This document shows, in pieces, positions 1 to 7,788 of a DNA stretch of 45,392 bases. Every line of letters starts with the position of its first letter. Positions within the stretch are counted from its first letter, which is position 1. The notes under the pieces were generated by a model, which saw only the letters and a program-made list of their open reading frames with translations, did not search any database and was not told where the DNA came from. The translations under genes and the position numbers were made by a program. This DNA comes from Vibrio sp. 14G-20 (GTDB lineage Bacteria; Pseudomonadota; Gammaproteobacteria; Enterobacterales; Vibrionaceae): NCBI RefSeq assembly GCF_026241515.1, contig NZ_JAPHPW010000031.1:1-45392 (forward strand), written 5' to 3'.

Positions 1-268
1 CTCCGTTATTACTTAATTGTAGTTGCAATAACGGGGCGGACCATACATTTTTGTACTTGCAATGAAGTTAACTACAATAACTACGAATGTCATCACTCCC
101 TAGACTGAAGAATGAGCGACTCCTTAACTTTTATCATTCCCTAAAGTAAGGAACGAGCGTAATAGGGAATCTGCTTTTTCGAGGAGAGTTGTTTGATTAG
201 GACGGAAATTAGATGCGCTCTACAGAATCTATAAAGCGCAAATTGGGGTACAGCAGCTGGTGGAATAC
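1..268. other. Intergenic segment with REP-like repeats
   Basis: No gene is supported here. Two imperfect 26-base direct copies lie at 93-118 and 134-159, both of the form TCAyTCCCTArAsTrArGAAyGAGCG, 41 bases apart. A short inverted repeat (CCGTTATT at 3-10, AATAACGG at 27-34) precedes them. The 26-base units have a weak internal TTCC/GGAA stem and look like dispersed intergenic repeats downstream of the minus-strand gene that ends at 269. Whether they recur elsewhere in the genome cannot be seen from this window. Confidence 0.4.
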
Positions 269-868
269 TTAAGAAAGATTAAACAAACGCTTTAAGTGAT
301 GAACAATACCTGATGGTTTGTTCTCGGCTTGATAGATGTTCAAGCCATCATAAAAACTCGCCATGAACTCTACGCGAATCTCATCATCACTGCTTCTCGA
401 AATGCGAGACAGTAGCGTCGCGGCTATAGCAGCATGATCATTGGCTAGGCTGTAATCCATTCCTAGTCGTCCTTGAATGAACAACCATAAATGCGTCACT
501 AATTTTAACTGCTGAGCGTTAGAGTTTTGAAACTTGTCGCCGTGCTCACTGCCTACTGTATTATCGAAGACACTTTGCATCGCTTCGTTAGCGTCTTTAT
601 TACTCTCAAAACGATAGCTTGCGTCGATATGCTCTTTGGTCAACAAGCCAAGCAGTGTCTGACGCGACGAGTTATCAGGCTTATTCTCACAAGCGTGTTT
701 AAACAGGGCATGATTTGCGTCGATAAAAGACGCTAGCTCTTTTTCAAAACCTGTCGCAATCGCAGTTACTGAGTCTAAACCAGACTCTTTCAAACAAACG
801 TAGAGTTTAGTTTTGGCTTGCTGGTTTGCTTCAAGTTTCTGCTGACTGTTAGTTGGTAGCTCAGTCAT
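269..868 (-). CDS. Hypothetical protein coupled to yaeQ
   Basis: I do not recognise this 199-residue protein. It has no signal peptide or membrane segment and appears cytoplasmic and largely helical, with an acidic/polar composition. A hydrophobic aromatic stretch lies near residues 120-135 (a HLWLFIQGRLGMDYS-like segment). Its ATG overlaps the 3' end of yaeQ by 8 bases, so translation is probably coupled to YaeQ and the two are one transcriptional unit. Intact reading frame, tight overlap and sensible composition argue that it is real. No function can be assigned; co-translation with YaeQ is the only functional hint. Confidence 0.8.
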   Translation of the reverse strand: MTELPTNSQQKLEANQQAKTKLYVCLKESGLDSVTAIATGFEKELASFIDANHALFKHACENKPDNSSRQTLLGLLTKEHIDASYRFESNKDANEAMQSVFDNTVGSEHGDKFQNSNAQQLKLVTHLWLFIQGRLGMDYSLANDHAAIAATLLSRISRSSDDEIRVEFMASFYDGLNIYQAENKPSGIVHHLKRLFNLS

Positions 869-1400
869 TACTCTGTAGCTCTTCCCACGTTACTTCAGCT
901 GATTGCGTGTCGCTATTTACGAAAGCAGAGTTACCTGACAGCATTACTGAAAGATCCATTGTGCGTTGCGTCATTGCAGCTAATTGCTCAATACCATCGT
1001 TGTCTAGACGAACGATCTGAGCTTTTAGGTAACCGAACTTACCTTTGTTCTGCTCCCACCAAACGTTTGATTTCGTGTTAAAGCTGAATACACGCACTGA
1101 TTTAGATAGGCGAGTTGCCTTCTTAACACGTTCTGGATCCGGTTCGCCCACATCAACCCATTCTAGAATTTGATCATCTAACGATTTCTGCCATAAATCG
1201 GGTTCTTCAATGCTAGACAACCCTTTAGTGAACTCAAGTTCAGGAGACGCATTGATACAGAAAGCCATGATACGAGCCATCATTCGCTGTTCTGTTTCTG
1301 AAGGGTGTTGTGCAACCGTTAGATTAAAAGAATCGTAATAGTCGCGATTCATATCGGTTAGAGAGATACGAAACTTGTAGATTGTCGGTTTAAGAGCCAT
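861..1400 (-). CDS. yaeQ: YaeQ family protein
   Basis: The 179-residue product matches YaeQ in length (about 180) and opening: an N-terminal ALKPTIYKFRISLTDMNR segment, then a Trp/Glu-rich middle and a conserved VWWEQNK stretch near residue 115. YaeQ proteins have a compact PD-(D/E)XK-nuclease-like fold; a link to transcription elongation (suppression of rfaH loss) was reported and later questioned, so the biochemical role is not settled. The protein is cytoplasmic. It is the first gene of a two-gene minus-strand unit with the unknown gene at 269-868. The start is an ATG at 1400 followed at once by conserved family sequence. Confidence 0.9.
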   Translation of the reverse strand: MALKPTIYKFRISLTDMNRDYYDSFNLTVAQHPSETEQRMMARIMAFCINASPELEFTKGLSSIEEPDLWQKSLDDQILEWVDVGEPDPERVKKATRLSKSVRVFSFNTKSNVWWEQNKGKFGYLKAQIVRLDNDGIEQLAAMTQRTMDLSVMLSGNSAFVNSDTQSAEVTWEELQSND

Positions 1401-1466
1401 TGAGGGGGTGTCTTAGGTAGAAATAGTGAAGGGGAATATTACCTTAAATCTCTGAATAGCGGGTAA

Positions 1467-1496
1467 AAAAATAGCCAGCAGAGGCTGGCTATTTTT
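1467..1496. terminator. Bidirectional terminator after the cold-shock gene
   Basis: A perfect 13-bp stem (AAAAATAGCCAGC at 1467-1479, complement at 1484-1496) closes a 4-base AGAG loop. The flanking A and T tracts give U-runs on both strands. It sits 22 bases beyond the stop of the cold-shock gene, which it would terminate on the minus strand. Confidence 0.85.
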
Positions 1497-1517
1497 AGAA
1501 AGCTTTAAAATACTAAA

Positions 1518-1727
1518 TTAAAGTACTTTGATGCTGTCAGCTTGTGGGCCTTTTTGACCTTGAGATACTACGAACTCAACTTTTTGGCCTTCAGCAAGAG
1601 TTTTGAAACCGTCGCCTGTGATAGCAGAGAAGTGTGCGAATACGTCTGGGCCGTTTTCTTGTTGAATGAAGCCGAAGCCTTTAGTTTCGTTGAACCACTT
1701 TACTGTACCAGTAACTGTGTTAGACAT
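1518..1727 (-). CDS. CspA-family cold-shock protein
   Basis: This 69-residue single cold-shock domain is a five-stranded OB-fold that binds single-stranded RNA/DNA and melts mRNA structure. Both RNA-binding motifs are present: RNP1 as KGFGFI (residues 16-21) and RNP2 as VFAHF (about 29-33). Length equals the family norm. An AGGATAT ribosome-binding site lies about 6 bases before the ATG. The long region upstream would hold the structured leader typical of csp mRNAs. Several paralogues usually exist per Vibrio genome, so a specific csp letter is not assigned and cold induction is not assured. Confidence 0.95.
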   Translation of the reverse strand: MSNTVTGTVKWFNETKGFGFIQQENGPDVFAHFSAITGDGFKTLAEGQKVEFVVSQGQKGPQADSIKVL

Positions 1728-2175
1728 GATGATATCCTAAAATTAAATTTTTATTTTGAGCCAATTGTGGCACTGATAGCGCGGAAAAGTTTATTGCTAT
1801 TGCGTACAACACAACGGGGTTACTAGTAATCCAACGAAATGTTTATATACAAAGAACTTTCTTTCTAGCCGGAAACGAGTCTAAATCAAATCAGGGGATA
1901 GTCAATCGAATACATAGGGAAAGGTTGCAGAAACTTGGGGGTAGTCAAACTTTGCATTCCTTAAATATCATGGAGTTACAGTTGTATGGTGATTTCTTGT
2001 CGTTTTTGTGAAAAACATAGGTATGTTTGATGACGAAATTAGAGTTGTTGCACTGTTTTGGTACATTTTATTTTGTAGTGAGTAAGCCGCTATTTGGACT
2101 TTGAGCCCAGTTTTAACGGCTTGTATTTATAAATTTCGTTGTCAGTATCGTGTCTCTATTTTAAAGAGGGTCAGG
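1728..2175. other. 448-bp intergenic region, csp promoter/leader side
   Basis: No credible gene. The first ~120 bases are presumably the 5' leader of the minus-strand cold-shock gene. A weak -10-like TATAAA (minus strand, 1842-1847) would give a leader of about 110 bases, but no good -35 is seen. I found no strong hairpin or terminator between here and the sugar dehydrogenase stop at 2176. Confidence 0.35.
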
Positions 2176-3261
2176 CTATTTTTTCAGTCGGTAAAGGTTG
2201 CCGTTATCAGTACTAAAATAGATGTCACCGTTTGGTGAGGTTTCGATGTCTCTAATTCTTTCCCCTAAGTCCTCTAAAATGCGCTCTTCTTTTATTGCCT
2301 TACCTTTCTCGTTGACTGTGACGATATTGATGTGGGTAAGTTTGAGTGCCCCTGCCAACAGTTTACCTTGCAGTTCTGGGTATTTCTCGCCTTGGTAGAC
2401 GATCAAACTTCCCGGTGCGATTGAGGGAATGTATATCTTTTTAGGTGCTTCGATGCCTTCTTTGGTTTCCGAATCACCAACGCTGATAGGGCCCCAATAC
2501 TCTTTGCCGTGCGATGTCACTGGCCACCCATAGTTAGCACCTGCTTTTATTAGGTTGATTTCATCACCGCCACGTGGACCGTGTTCAATCGACCAAAGTT
2601 TTTGACTTGGGAAATCATAGAAAAGCCCTTGTGGGTTGCGGTGACCGAAACTCCAAATCTCATCGAGAACCTTGTCGTTATCTGTGAAAGGGTTGTCGCT
2701 TGGTATGCTCCCGTCAGCATTTAACCGCAATATCGAGCCAGCATGGGTTAAGGTGTTTTGGCCGTTGTCTCGATCACCACGGTCACCGATCGAAAAATAC
2801 AGGTGGCTATCATCAAAGGTGATACGGCTACCAAAGTGACGTCCGGTGTCAGTTCTCGACTTGGAAACAAACATATCTTGCCAATTGGATACTTCATCAT
2901 CTTTGTATGTAGCAGAAGCGAGTGTGGTTACGCCTTCACCATCGACGTCCTTACTGTAAGTGACGTAGAACTTACCGTTTTCAAAAGGAGAGAGTGCGAT
3001 ATCCAATAATCCACCTTGGCCTTTAGCCCAAACATTGGGCAGCCTGAACAGTGTGCTTTGATCGCCTGTTTTTAAATCGACATGTTTAATGACGCCTGAT
3101 TTTTCGGTGACTAGCATGGACTTATCGTTCACATAAGCTAAACCCCAAGGGATCACGAGTCCGTCAGTGATCTTTTCTGCTTGCCACGCAAATGCTGACG
3201 TTATAGGACCAGAGGCAAGCAGCGCCAAAGCACATGAAAAAATACGGTGATGAGTGTTCAT
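2176..3261 (-). CDS. yliI: PQQ-dependent soluble aldose sugar dehydrogenase, YliI-like
   Basis: A periplasmic six-bladed beta-propeller quinoprotein expected to oxidise aldoses with PQQ. Family landmarks are in order: TGRHFGSR, SIGDRGDRDNGQN, LRLNADGSIPSDNPF, WSFGHRNPQGL and EHGPRGGDE, the His/Arg/Asp residues of the PQQ and active site. I choose the ATG at 3261, not the upstream in-frame start at 3351. An AAGGGA site lies just before it, and it opens a classic signal peptide of about 25 residues ending in SAFA. The mature protein is about 335 residues, normal for YliI/Asd enzymes. The gene is monocistronic and divergent from the MFS gene. No PQQ-biosynthesis genes are in the window. Confidence 0.88.
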   Translation of the reverse strand: MNTHHRIFSCALALLASGPITSAFAWQAEKITDGLVIPWGLAYVNDKSMLVTEKSGVIKHVDLKTGDQSTLFRLPNVWAKGQGGLLDIALSPFENGKFYVTYSKDVDGEGVTTLASATYKDDEVSNWQDMFVSKSRTDTGRHFGSRITFDDSHLYFSIGDRGDRDNGQNTLTHAGSILRLNADGSIPSDNPFTDNDKVLDEIWSFGHRNPQGLFYDFPSQKLWSIEHGPRGGDEINLIKAGANYGWPVTSHGKEYWGPISVGDSETKEGIEAPKKIYIPSIAPGSLIVYQGEKYPELQGKLLAGALKLTHINIVTVNEKGKAIKEERILEDLGERIRDIETSPNGDIYFSTDNGNLYRLKK

Positions 3262-3531
3262 TGAAGTCCCTTGATTATGAGCATCTAGTGTTAGTCTAGC
3301 GCCTATGACCGGTAGGCGGAAAGCCGAGGTTGCTGAAAAGTGACTATTCACATATTTAGCTGAACGCCTATTGTATGATTATACAAGCTCACGTATGTTT
3401 ACTGTGCCTTTCTCTATTTGATCCCGTCGGAGCATTATGAACAACTCGCCAGCAGCATTTTTGCTATTTTCTCAGTTTTTATGTTGTGAGTTAGATACGC
3501 ACGATTTTTCCTCGAATGGACGAATTAAACG

Positions 3532-4725
3532 ATGAGTCGTAGATTTGATTTTAAATCGATCTTACTTGCGTGTTTGGTCATCAGTATTGGCCAGCTCAGT
3601 ATGGGCTTGGTGTTCCCTTCTTTACCTTGGATCGCCAAGGATTTTGATGTCTCGCTAGAGCAAGCTCAACTTCTGGTGAGTGTGTATTTATTAGGCTTCG
3701 GTCCTTCCCAGTTTATTTATGGCCCCATTTCCGATGCTTTGGGACGTAAGAAGGTACTGTTGAGTGGCCTGTTGATCGCCATGCTGGGACTATTGATGAT
3801 CATCTTCTTCAGCCACTCGTTTACCAGTATGGTGATGGGGCGATTCCTGCAAGGCTTAGGTACTGGTTGTTGCGCGGTACTTGCTCGTGCTTCCACGCGA
3901 GACCGATTCAGTGGGGCAGATTTACCGCTCGCGATGTCTTACATTGCAATGGTTGCGTCTATTACACCTTTGATTGCGCCCGTTATCGGCGGCTTTATCA
4001 ACTTCCATTTTGGCTGGAGTATGGTGTTTATCTCACTACTTGGCTATGTCTCATTGGCTTGGGTGGTATTGGCGTTCAAGTTTAAAGAAACTGTTACTCA
4101 GGTCTCGGCTATCCCTTCACCGAAGAAAATGGTTTCTCAATATAAAGAGCTACTCACTTCTCGTTATTTTATGAGCTTCGCGAGTATCGGTTGGCTTAAC
4201 TTTAGCTTGATGATCACCACTGTGTCGGTGATGCCGTTTATCATGCAGAACCAGATCGGCATGACGTCAGATGAATACGCGATGTGGGCGGTGATTCCTG
4301 CATTAGGCATGCTAGGTGGAACAAGCTTATGTAACCGTATTCGCCCTATGCTTGGTAACAAGAAAACTCTGTTATGTACGCCTGTACTGCACGTTGCTGC
4401 GGCGTTGTGGCTGTTCTTCTGTCCACTCGATCCTTTATATCTCATGCTTGGTCAGTTCTTGATGATCCTTGGTAATGGTATTGCGCTGCCTTGTGCTCAG
4501 GCATTAGTGATGTTGCCTTATAAGAAGAATGCAGGCGCGGCGGCTGCGATGTCTGGCGGCGGGCAGATGGTGGTGTCTTCCATGGTGAGTATGGGGTTAG
4601 TTCAATTAGGGCTGGGAGAAGCGTGGCATTTATCGCTCGTCATCATGCTGTTCACATTGATTACCCTGTTTAACATTTTGCGTGGCTTTAGTAGCCAAGA
4701 AGCCAGAGATTCTCAGCTTAGCTAG
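3532..4725 (+). CDS. MFS multidrug efflux transporter, Bcr/CflA (EmrD-like) type
   Basis: A 397-residue inner-membrane protein with about 12 hydrophobic segments, the usual size for drug:H+ antiporter-1 transporters. The MFS motif A is clear after helix 2 (GPISDALGRKK). The helix 4-5 region (GRFLQGLGTGCCAVLARA then APVIGGF) matches motifs B and C of drug/proton antiporters, closest in feel to EmrD and Bcr/CflA. Substrate is unknown. It sits next to a siderophore uptake locus but points towards a shared terminator with fhuC, so it is not in that operon; siderophore export is possible but unsupported. The ribosome-binding site is weak (GGACG about 11 bases upstream). Confidence 0.85.
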   Translation: MSRRFDFKSILLACLVISIGQLSMGLVFPSLPWIAKDFDVSLEQAQLLVSVYLLGFGPSQFIYGPISDALGRKKVLLSGLLIAMLGLLMIIFFSHSFTSMVMGRFLQGLGTGCCAVLARASTRDRFSGADLPLAMSYIAMVASITPLIAPVIGGFINFHFGWSMVFISLLGYVSLAWVVLAFKFKETVTQVSAIPSPKKMVSQYKELLTSRYFMSFASIGWLNFSLMITTVSVMPFIMQNQIGMTSDEYAMWAVIPALGMLGGTSLCNRIRPMLGNKKTLLCTPVLHVAAALWLFFCPLDPLYLMLGQFLMILGNGIALPCAQALVMLPYKKNAGAAAAMSGGGQMVVSSMVSMGLVQLGLGEAWHLSLVIMLFTLITLFNILRGFSSQEARDSQLS

Positions 4726-4756
4726 TGAGTTAGAATTAGTTAGCGAATTTAAACAG

Positions 4757-4793
4757 AAAAGGCCATTGAAGTGATGAATTTCAATGGCCTTTA
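4757..4793. terminator. Bidirectional terminator between MFS gene and fhuC
   Basis: A perfect 13-bp stem (AAAGGCCATTGAA at 4758-4770, complement at 4780-4792) closes a 9-base loop. Flanking A and T runs allow termination of both converging transcripts. Confidence 0.85.
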
Positions 4794-4831
4794 TAATGTT
4801 CAGCGTTTGGGTTTAACTGTCAGAATATAAG

Positions 4832-5617
4832 TTATTCGCAGACCACGGCGACTTTCTCGCTTGCGGCTGTTTTGGCTGGAACTGGGTGGTCGATCAGTCG
4901 GATAGGGGACTCATACAGTGCCGATAATGCCTGTTCATCGAGTAACTTATCGGCACTGCCTTCAAATGCGATCTGACCTTTCTTTAAAGCAACGATGTGT
5001 GTCGCGTAGCGCAGCGCAAGATTCAAGTCGTGTAAAATAACGATCACCCCAACATTTTCTTTTTTGTTGAGTTCCGACAGTAAGCCCATCAGTTGAAATT
5101 GATGATGAACATCCAATGCAGAGGTCGGTTCATCAAGGATCAATACCGGCGACTGTTGAGCCAGTAGCATAGAAACCCATGCACGTTGACGTTCACCACC
5201 AGACAAATCATCCGCTAATGCTTGTGAGAATTCAGTAACCCCAGTTCTTTCCATTGCTTGTTGGATGATCGATTTATCTTCTGAATTCCAACGGCCTAAT
5301 GCCCCTCGCCATGGAAAGCGGCCTAAACGAACCAGTTCTTCGACGGTTAAGCCAGCAGAAGCTGGGAGTTTTTGCGGTAAATACGCAATCTTCTTAGCTA
5401 AGTCTTTGCTTTTTAATGAAGAAAGAGAAGTGCCGTCTAATTCAACGCTGCCATGATCCGGTAACATCTGCCCTGATAGCAAATTAACGAGTGTAGATTT
5501 ACCTGAACCATTATGGCCAAGAACGACAGTGAGTTCATTGGTCGGAATCGTAAGGTTTTCGATTGATAGAATGGTTCGTTCATCACGAACAATTTTGATG
5601 TTTGAAAGCTGAAACAT
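4832..5617 (-). CDS. fhuC: Ferric hydroxamate ABC transporter ATPase FhuC
   Basis: The cytoplasmic ATPase that energises ferric-hydroxamate import through FhuB. It is 261 residues with an intact ABC set: Walker A GHNGSGKST (about residues 35-43), Q-loop YLPQKLP, signature LSGGERQRAW, Walker B VLILDEPTSALD and switch His in LHDLN. The GRFPWRGALGRW segment is distinctive of FhuC rather than generic FecE/BtuD ATPases. An AGGA site precedes the ATG at 5617. It lies 77 bases downstream of the siderophore-iron reductase on the same strand, whereas FhuD and FhuB are on the other strand about 5 kb away. The transporter is thus split over two divergent units, presumably co-regulated by Fur. Confidence 0.93.
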   Translation of the reverse strand: MFQLSNIKIVRDERTILSIENLTIPTNELTVVLGHNGSGKSTLVNLLSGQMLPDHGSVELDGTSLSSLKSKDLAKKIAYLPQKLPASAGLTVEELVRLGRFPWRGALGRWNSEDKSIIQQAMERTGVTEFSQALADDLSGGERQRAWVSMLLAQQSPVLILDEPTSALDVHHQFQLMGLLSELNKKENVGVIVILHDLNLALRYATHIVALKKGQIAFEGSADKLLDEQALSALYESPIRLIDHPVPAKTAASEKVAVVCE

Positions 5618-5635
5618 GTCAGTCCTGTGCCTAGA

Positions 5636-5675
5636 CCAATAAAGCGACTCAATGAAATCAAACGAGCTTTATTGG
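5636..5675 (-). promoter_or_regulatory. Intercistronic stem-loop between reductase and fhuC
   Basis: A perfect 10-bp inverted repeat (CCAATAAAGC at 5636-5645, complement at 5666-5675) has a 20-base loop. No T-run follows it on the minus strand, so it is more likely an mRNA-processing or stability element, or a weak attenuator, than a full terminator. Confidence 0.5.
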
Positions 5676-5694
5676 CCTTTAAAAATAGAGGGTG

Positions 5695-6459
5695 TTATTG
5701 AGCTGCTTTTTTGTTGTCGGGATGTCTTGGACAATCGTCGCAATACTTTCCTGATTCGCATTTGTAAACTAAGCAGCAGCTGACTCTGATTAGCTTTAGC
5801 ATGCCCGAATTAGTATCAACCTTCAGGCTGTCCAAATGACTTTCTGACAATTGGCATGCTGCTAACCAAAGCTTAGCTTGTTCAGTGATATAGTCGTTGG
5901 TTAGGCTTGGTTCGTGTTGCTGAAGTTTTATCAAACTGCCTAACAGTAGGTCAGCCAATAAATGATTGGTAAACCCCGGACGAATACGTGTCCATTCACT
6001 TATTTGGCTGCGATAAAACTCAGTGAGTGCAAGTATGGCTTCGCCAGCTTTAGGTATCAATTCCTCAGGTGAGCCGTGTTGATGATCACCATTAAAGAAG
6101 CGATATCCTGTGACGAACTCTTTGTACCTAAACTGACCGATATTCTTGATATCAGGCAGGGAGTGAAGGCCGTAGATAGAAACGAAGGTCACATAGATGG
6201 GCTGCCAGCAGACGAGATCCCAAGTCCGGGTCAACCAATAAGCTTTACCTGCTTCTGTGTGATTTTCCGCTAAGCCATCGTAAACACGTTTGATCTCGAT
6301 ATGGCTCTTCTCATTCGTCATTGCGATGCTTCTGCTGCTCAGAGATCCATAGCTGCCGCTTAAATAAGGCGTGACTTGTTTAGAGTAAGCGAAGATTTTT
6401 TGGTGTAGAGAAGGCGCTCTCCGACGAGTGATGATGTTGTGCAGCTGGGAAAGCATCAT
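5695..6459 (-). CDS. Siderophore ferric-iron reductase (FhuF-like, 2Fe-2S)
   Basis: This is likely a cytoplasmic reductase that releases iron from imported ferric siderophores. The 254-residue protein ends with Cys-Cys-x10-Cys-x2-Cys (in SCCLVYKCESGKYCDDC), exactly the atypical 2Fe-2S ligand pattern of FhuF. The rest resembles the AHA_1954 siderophore-iron reductase family of Vibrio and Aeromonas more than E. coli FhuF. A Fur-box-like site lies only 10 bases upstream of the ATG at 6459. No good ribosome-binding site precedes that ATG, and conserved-looking sequence begins nearer the Met codon at 6321, so the true start may be internal. It is first in a unit with fhuC, matching a role in intracellular iron release. 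Confidence 0.87.
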   Translation of the reverse strand: MMLSQLHNIITRRRAPSLHQKIFAYSKQVTPYLSGSYGSLSSRSIAMTNEKSHIEIKRVYDGLAENHTEAGKAYWLTRTWDLVCWQPIYVTFVSIYGLHSLPDIKNIGQFRYKEFVTGYRFFNGDHQHGSPEELIPKAGEAILALTEFYRSQISEWTRIRPGFTNHLLADLLLGSLIKLQQHEPSLTNDYITEQAKLWLAACQLSESHLDSLKVDTNSGMLKLIRVSCCLVYKCESGKYCDDCPRHPDNKKAAQ

Positions 6460-6468
6460 AAACCATTA

Positions 6469-6487
6469 AATGAGAATCAGTTTCGTT
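6469..6487. promoter_or_regulatory. Fur-box-like site, reductase/AraC intergenic
   Basis: AATGAGAATCAGTTTCGTT matches the 19-base Fur consensus AATGANAATNATTNTCATT at all but two fixed positions. It lies 10 bases before the reductase start and about 190 bases before the divergent AraC gene. Iron repression of the reductase-fhuC unit is inferred. Confidence 0.7.
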
Positions 6488-6674
6488 ATCATAGCGAACC
6501 TTCTCGAGGATAACCATACAAAATGGAGCATACCCGCGGAGAACTCGTTATATAAGATATTTATAAATTGAGCATGCCTTGGTCATTTTAAGTGATAAAA
6601 GTCGCTTTAAATGATAAAAAGTATTTCTGAATCTAATATGTTGTTACCACTACCGAGAGTTTGAAAGCTTGAAT

Positions 6675-7625
6675 ATGAACACACCTGCATTTGACCGTAT
6701 CAGCCGCGTCTTGGCTTATATCCATGCGAATCTTAGTTCTGCGTTATCTCTAGAAGATATTGCAAAGCAAAGCTGTTGGTCTCGCTGGCAACTGCAAAGA
6801 GTGTTTCAAGCCGAAACAGGGCTTACTGTGGCTAACTACGTGAGAGAGCTAAAGCTGAGCCAGGCTGCCGAAGAGCTACTTGATGGAAGAGAGCGTGTCA
6901 TTGATGTTGCACTTGGGCTTGGGTTCAACTCAGAAATCAGTTTTAGTCGTTCCTTTAAGCAGATGTTTGGGGCAAGCCCAAGCCAATATAGAAAAGCGGG
7001 CAAAAGAGTTGGACTAAGAAAGCCGATACAAGTTTCTGAAACCGTGAGTGCAGAAGAGAAAGGCGCTCTGAGTTTTGTTGAGGTACGCATTGATGAAAGA
7101 GAGTCTTTCCTTGTTAAAGGTATTACCTCAGAAATAAGCGGCTTGTTTTCACTGACCCAAGATTTTGCACAAAAAGTCCCTCAATTGTGGTCGCGCTTAG
7201 AAGGCGAAGTGAGTTTGCCCGATGACAACGCATTACAGTTTATTGGTGTTGTCGATCTCACTCAGTCATGCTTTGACGGGACTAACATTCATTATTGGGC
7301 AGGGGTCGAGCTTCATGATGGAGTTTCAATTCCACAACTACCAAGTCTCATTTCTGACAAGTTAGAAGTGCTGACCATCCCCAAGCAAACCTATGCCGTG
7401 GTTAAGCACTGCGGGCCTATAGAGAATCTGCGACATACCTTGAGTTGGTTTGTGCTGAATTGGATGCCGAGTTCTGGTTATCGTGGCCTTGATGGTTATG
7501 AGCTTGAAGTGTACCCATTTGGCTATCAAGCCCATGCTACTAATGCAGAAATGGAGTACTGGATCCCTATTATTAAATCGCAGTCATATCCTCGCATTTC
7601 CTTCCTAGCAAAGCCTTCATGTTGA
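6675..7625 (+). CDS. AraC-family regulator with GyrI-like ligand domain (Rob-type)
   Basis: A 316-residue transcription factor. The N-terminal ~105 residues form the two helix-turn-helix AraC DNA-binding domain (LSLEDIAKQSCWSRWQLQRVF, then IDVALGLGFNSEISFSRSFKQMFG, then SPSQYR). The remaining ~200 residues resemble a GyrI/SOUL-type small-molecule-binding fold, the same order as E. coli Rob. I start at the ATG 6675; an in-frame TTG at 6669 is the alternative. It sits between the siderophore reductase and receptor genes, like other AraC regulators that sense ferric siderophores. It probably activates the receptor gene next to it. The ligand is unknown. Confidence 0.85.
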   Translation: MNTPAFDRISRVLAYIHANLSSALSLEDIAKQSCWSRWQLQRVFQAETGLTVANYVRELKLSQAAEELLDGRERVIDVALGLGFNSEISFSRSFKQMFGASPSQYRKAGKRVGLRKPIQVSETVSAEEKGALSFVEVRIDERESFLVKGITSEISGLFSLTQDFAQKVPQLWSRLEGEVSLPDDNALQFIGVVDLTQSCFDGTNIHYWAGVELHDGVSIPQLPSLISDKLEVLTIPKQTYAVVKHCGPIENLRHTLSWFVLNWMPSSGYRGLDGYELEVYPFGYQAHATNAEMEYWIPIIKSQSYPRISFLAKPSC

Positions 7626-7628
7626 TAG

Positions 7629-7659
7629 GGTCAATTGTATTTTTAATCATCAATTGACC
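7629..7659. terminator. Stem-loop after the AraC-type gene
   Basis: A perfect 9-bp stem (GGTCAATTG at 7629-7637, complement at 7651-7659) has a 13-base T-rich loop. It starts just after the stop codon and is followed by TATATTTC. It is likely a modest terminator separating the regulator from the receptor gene. Confidence 0.55.
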
Positions 7660-7741
7660 TATATTTCATTAAAATAGGCCAAGTTCTTTTTGAACTTGCA
7701 CCAAATTGTTAATTATCCCATTCATAGATACATACAATGCA

Positions 7742-7760
7742 AATGAGATTTATTATTATT
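7742..7760. promoter_or_regulatory. Fur-box-like site upstream of the TonB receptor
   Basis: AATGAGATTTATTATTATT matches the 19-base Fur consensus except at two fixed positions, 28 bases before the receptor ATG. Iron-dependent repression of the receptor is inferred. The AT-rich context lowers specificity. Confidence 0.6.
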
Positions 7761-7788
7761 TATATTAAGCATTGGTACCGAGGGAATC

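Noticed and set aside
3262..3351. Longer N terminus for the sugar dehydrogenase
   Set aside because: The 30 extra residues would bury the signal peptide, and the ribosome-binding site fits the internal ATG at 3261.
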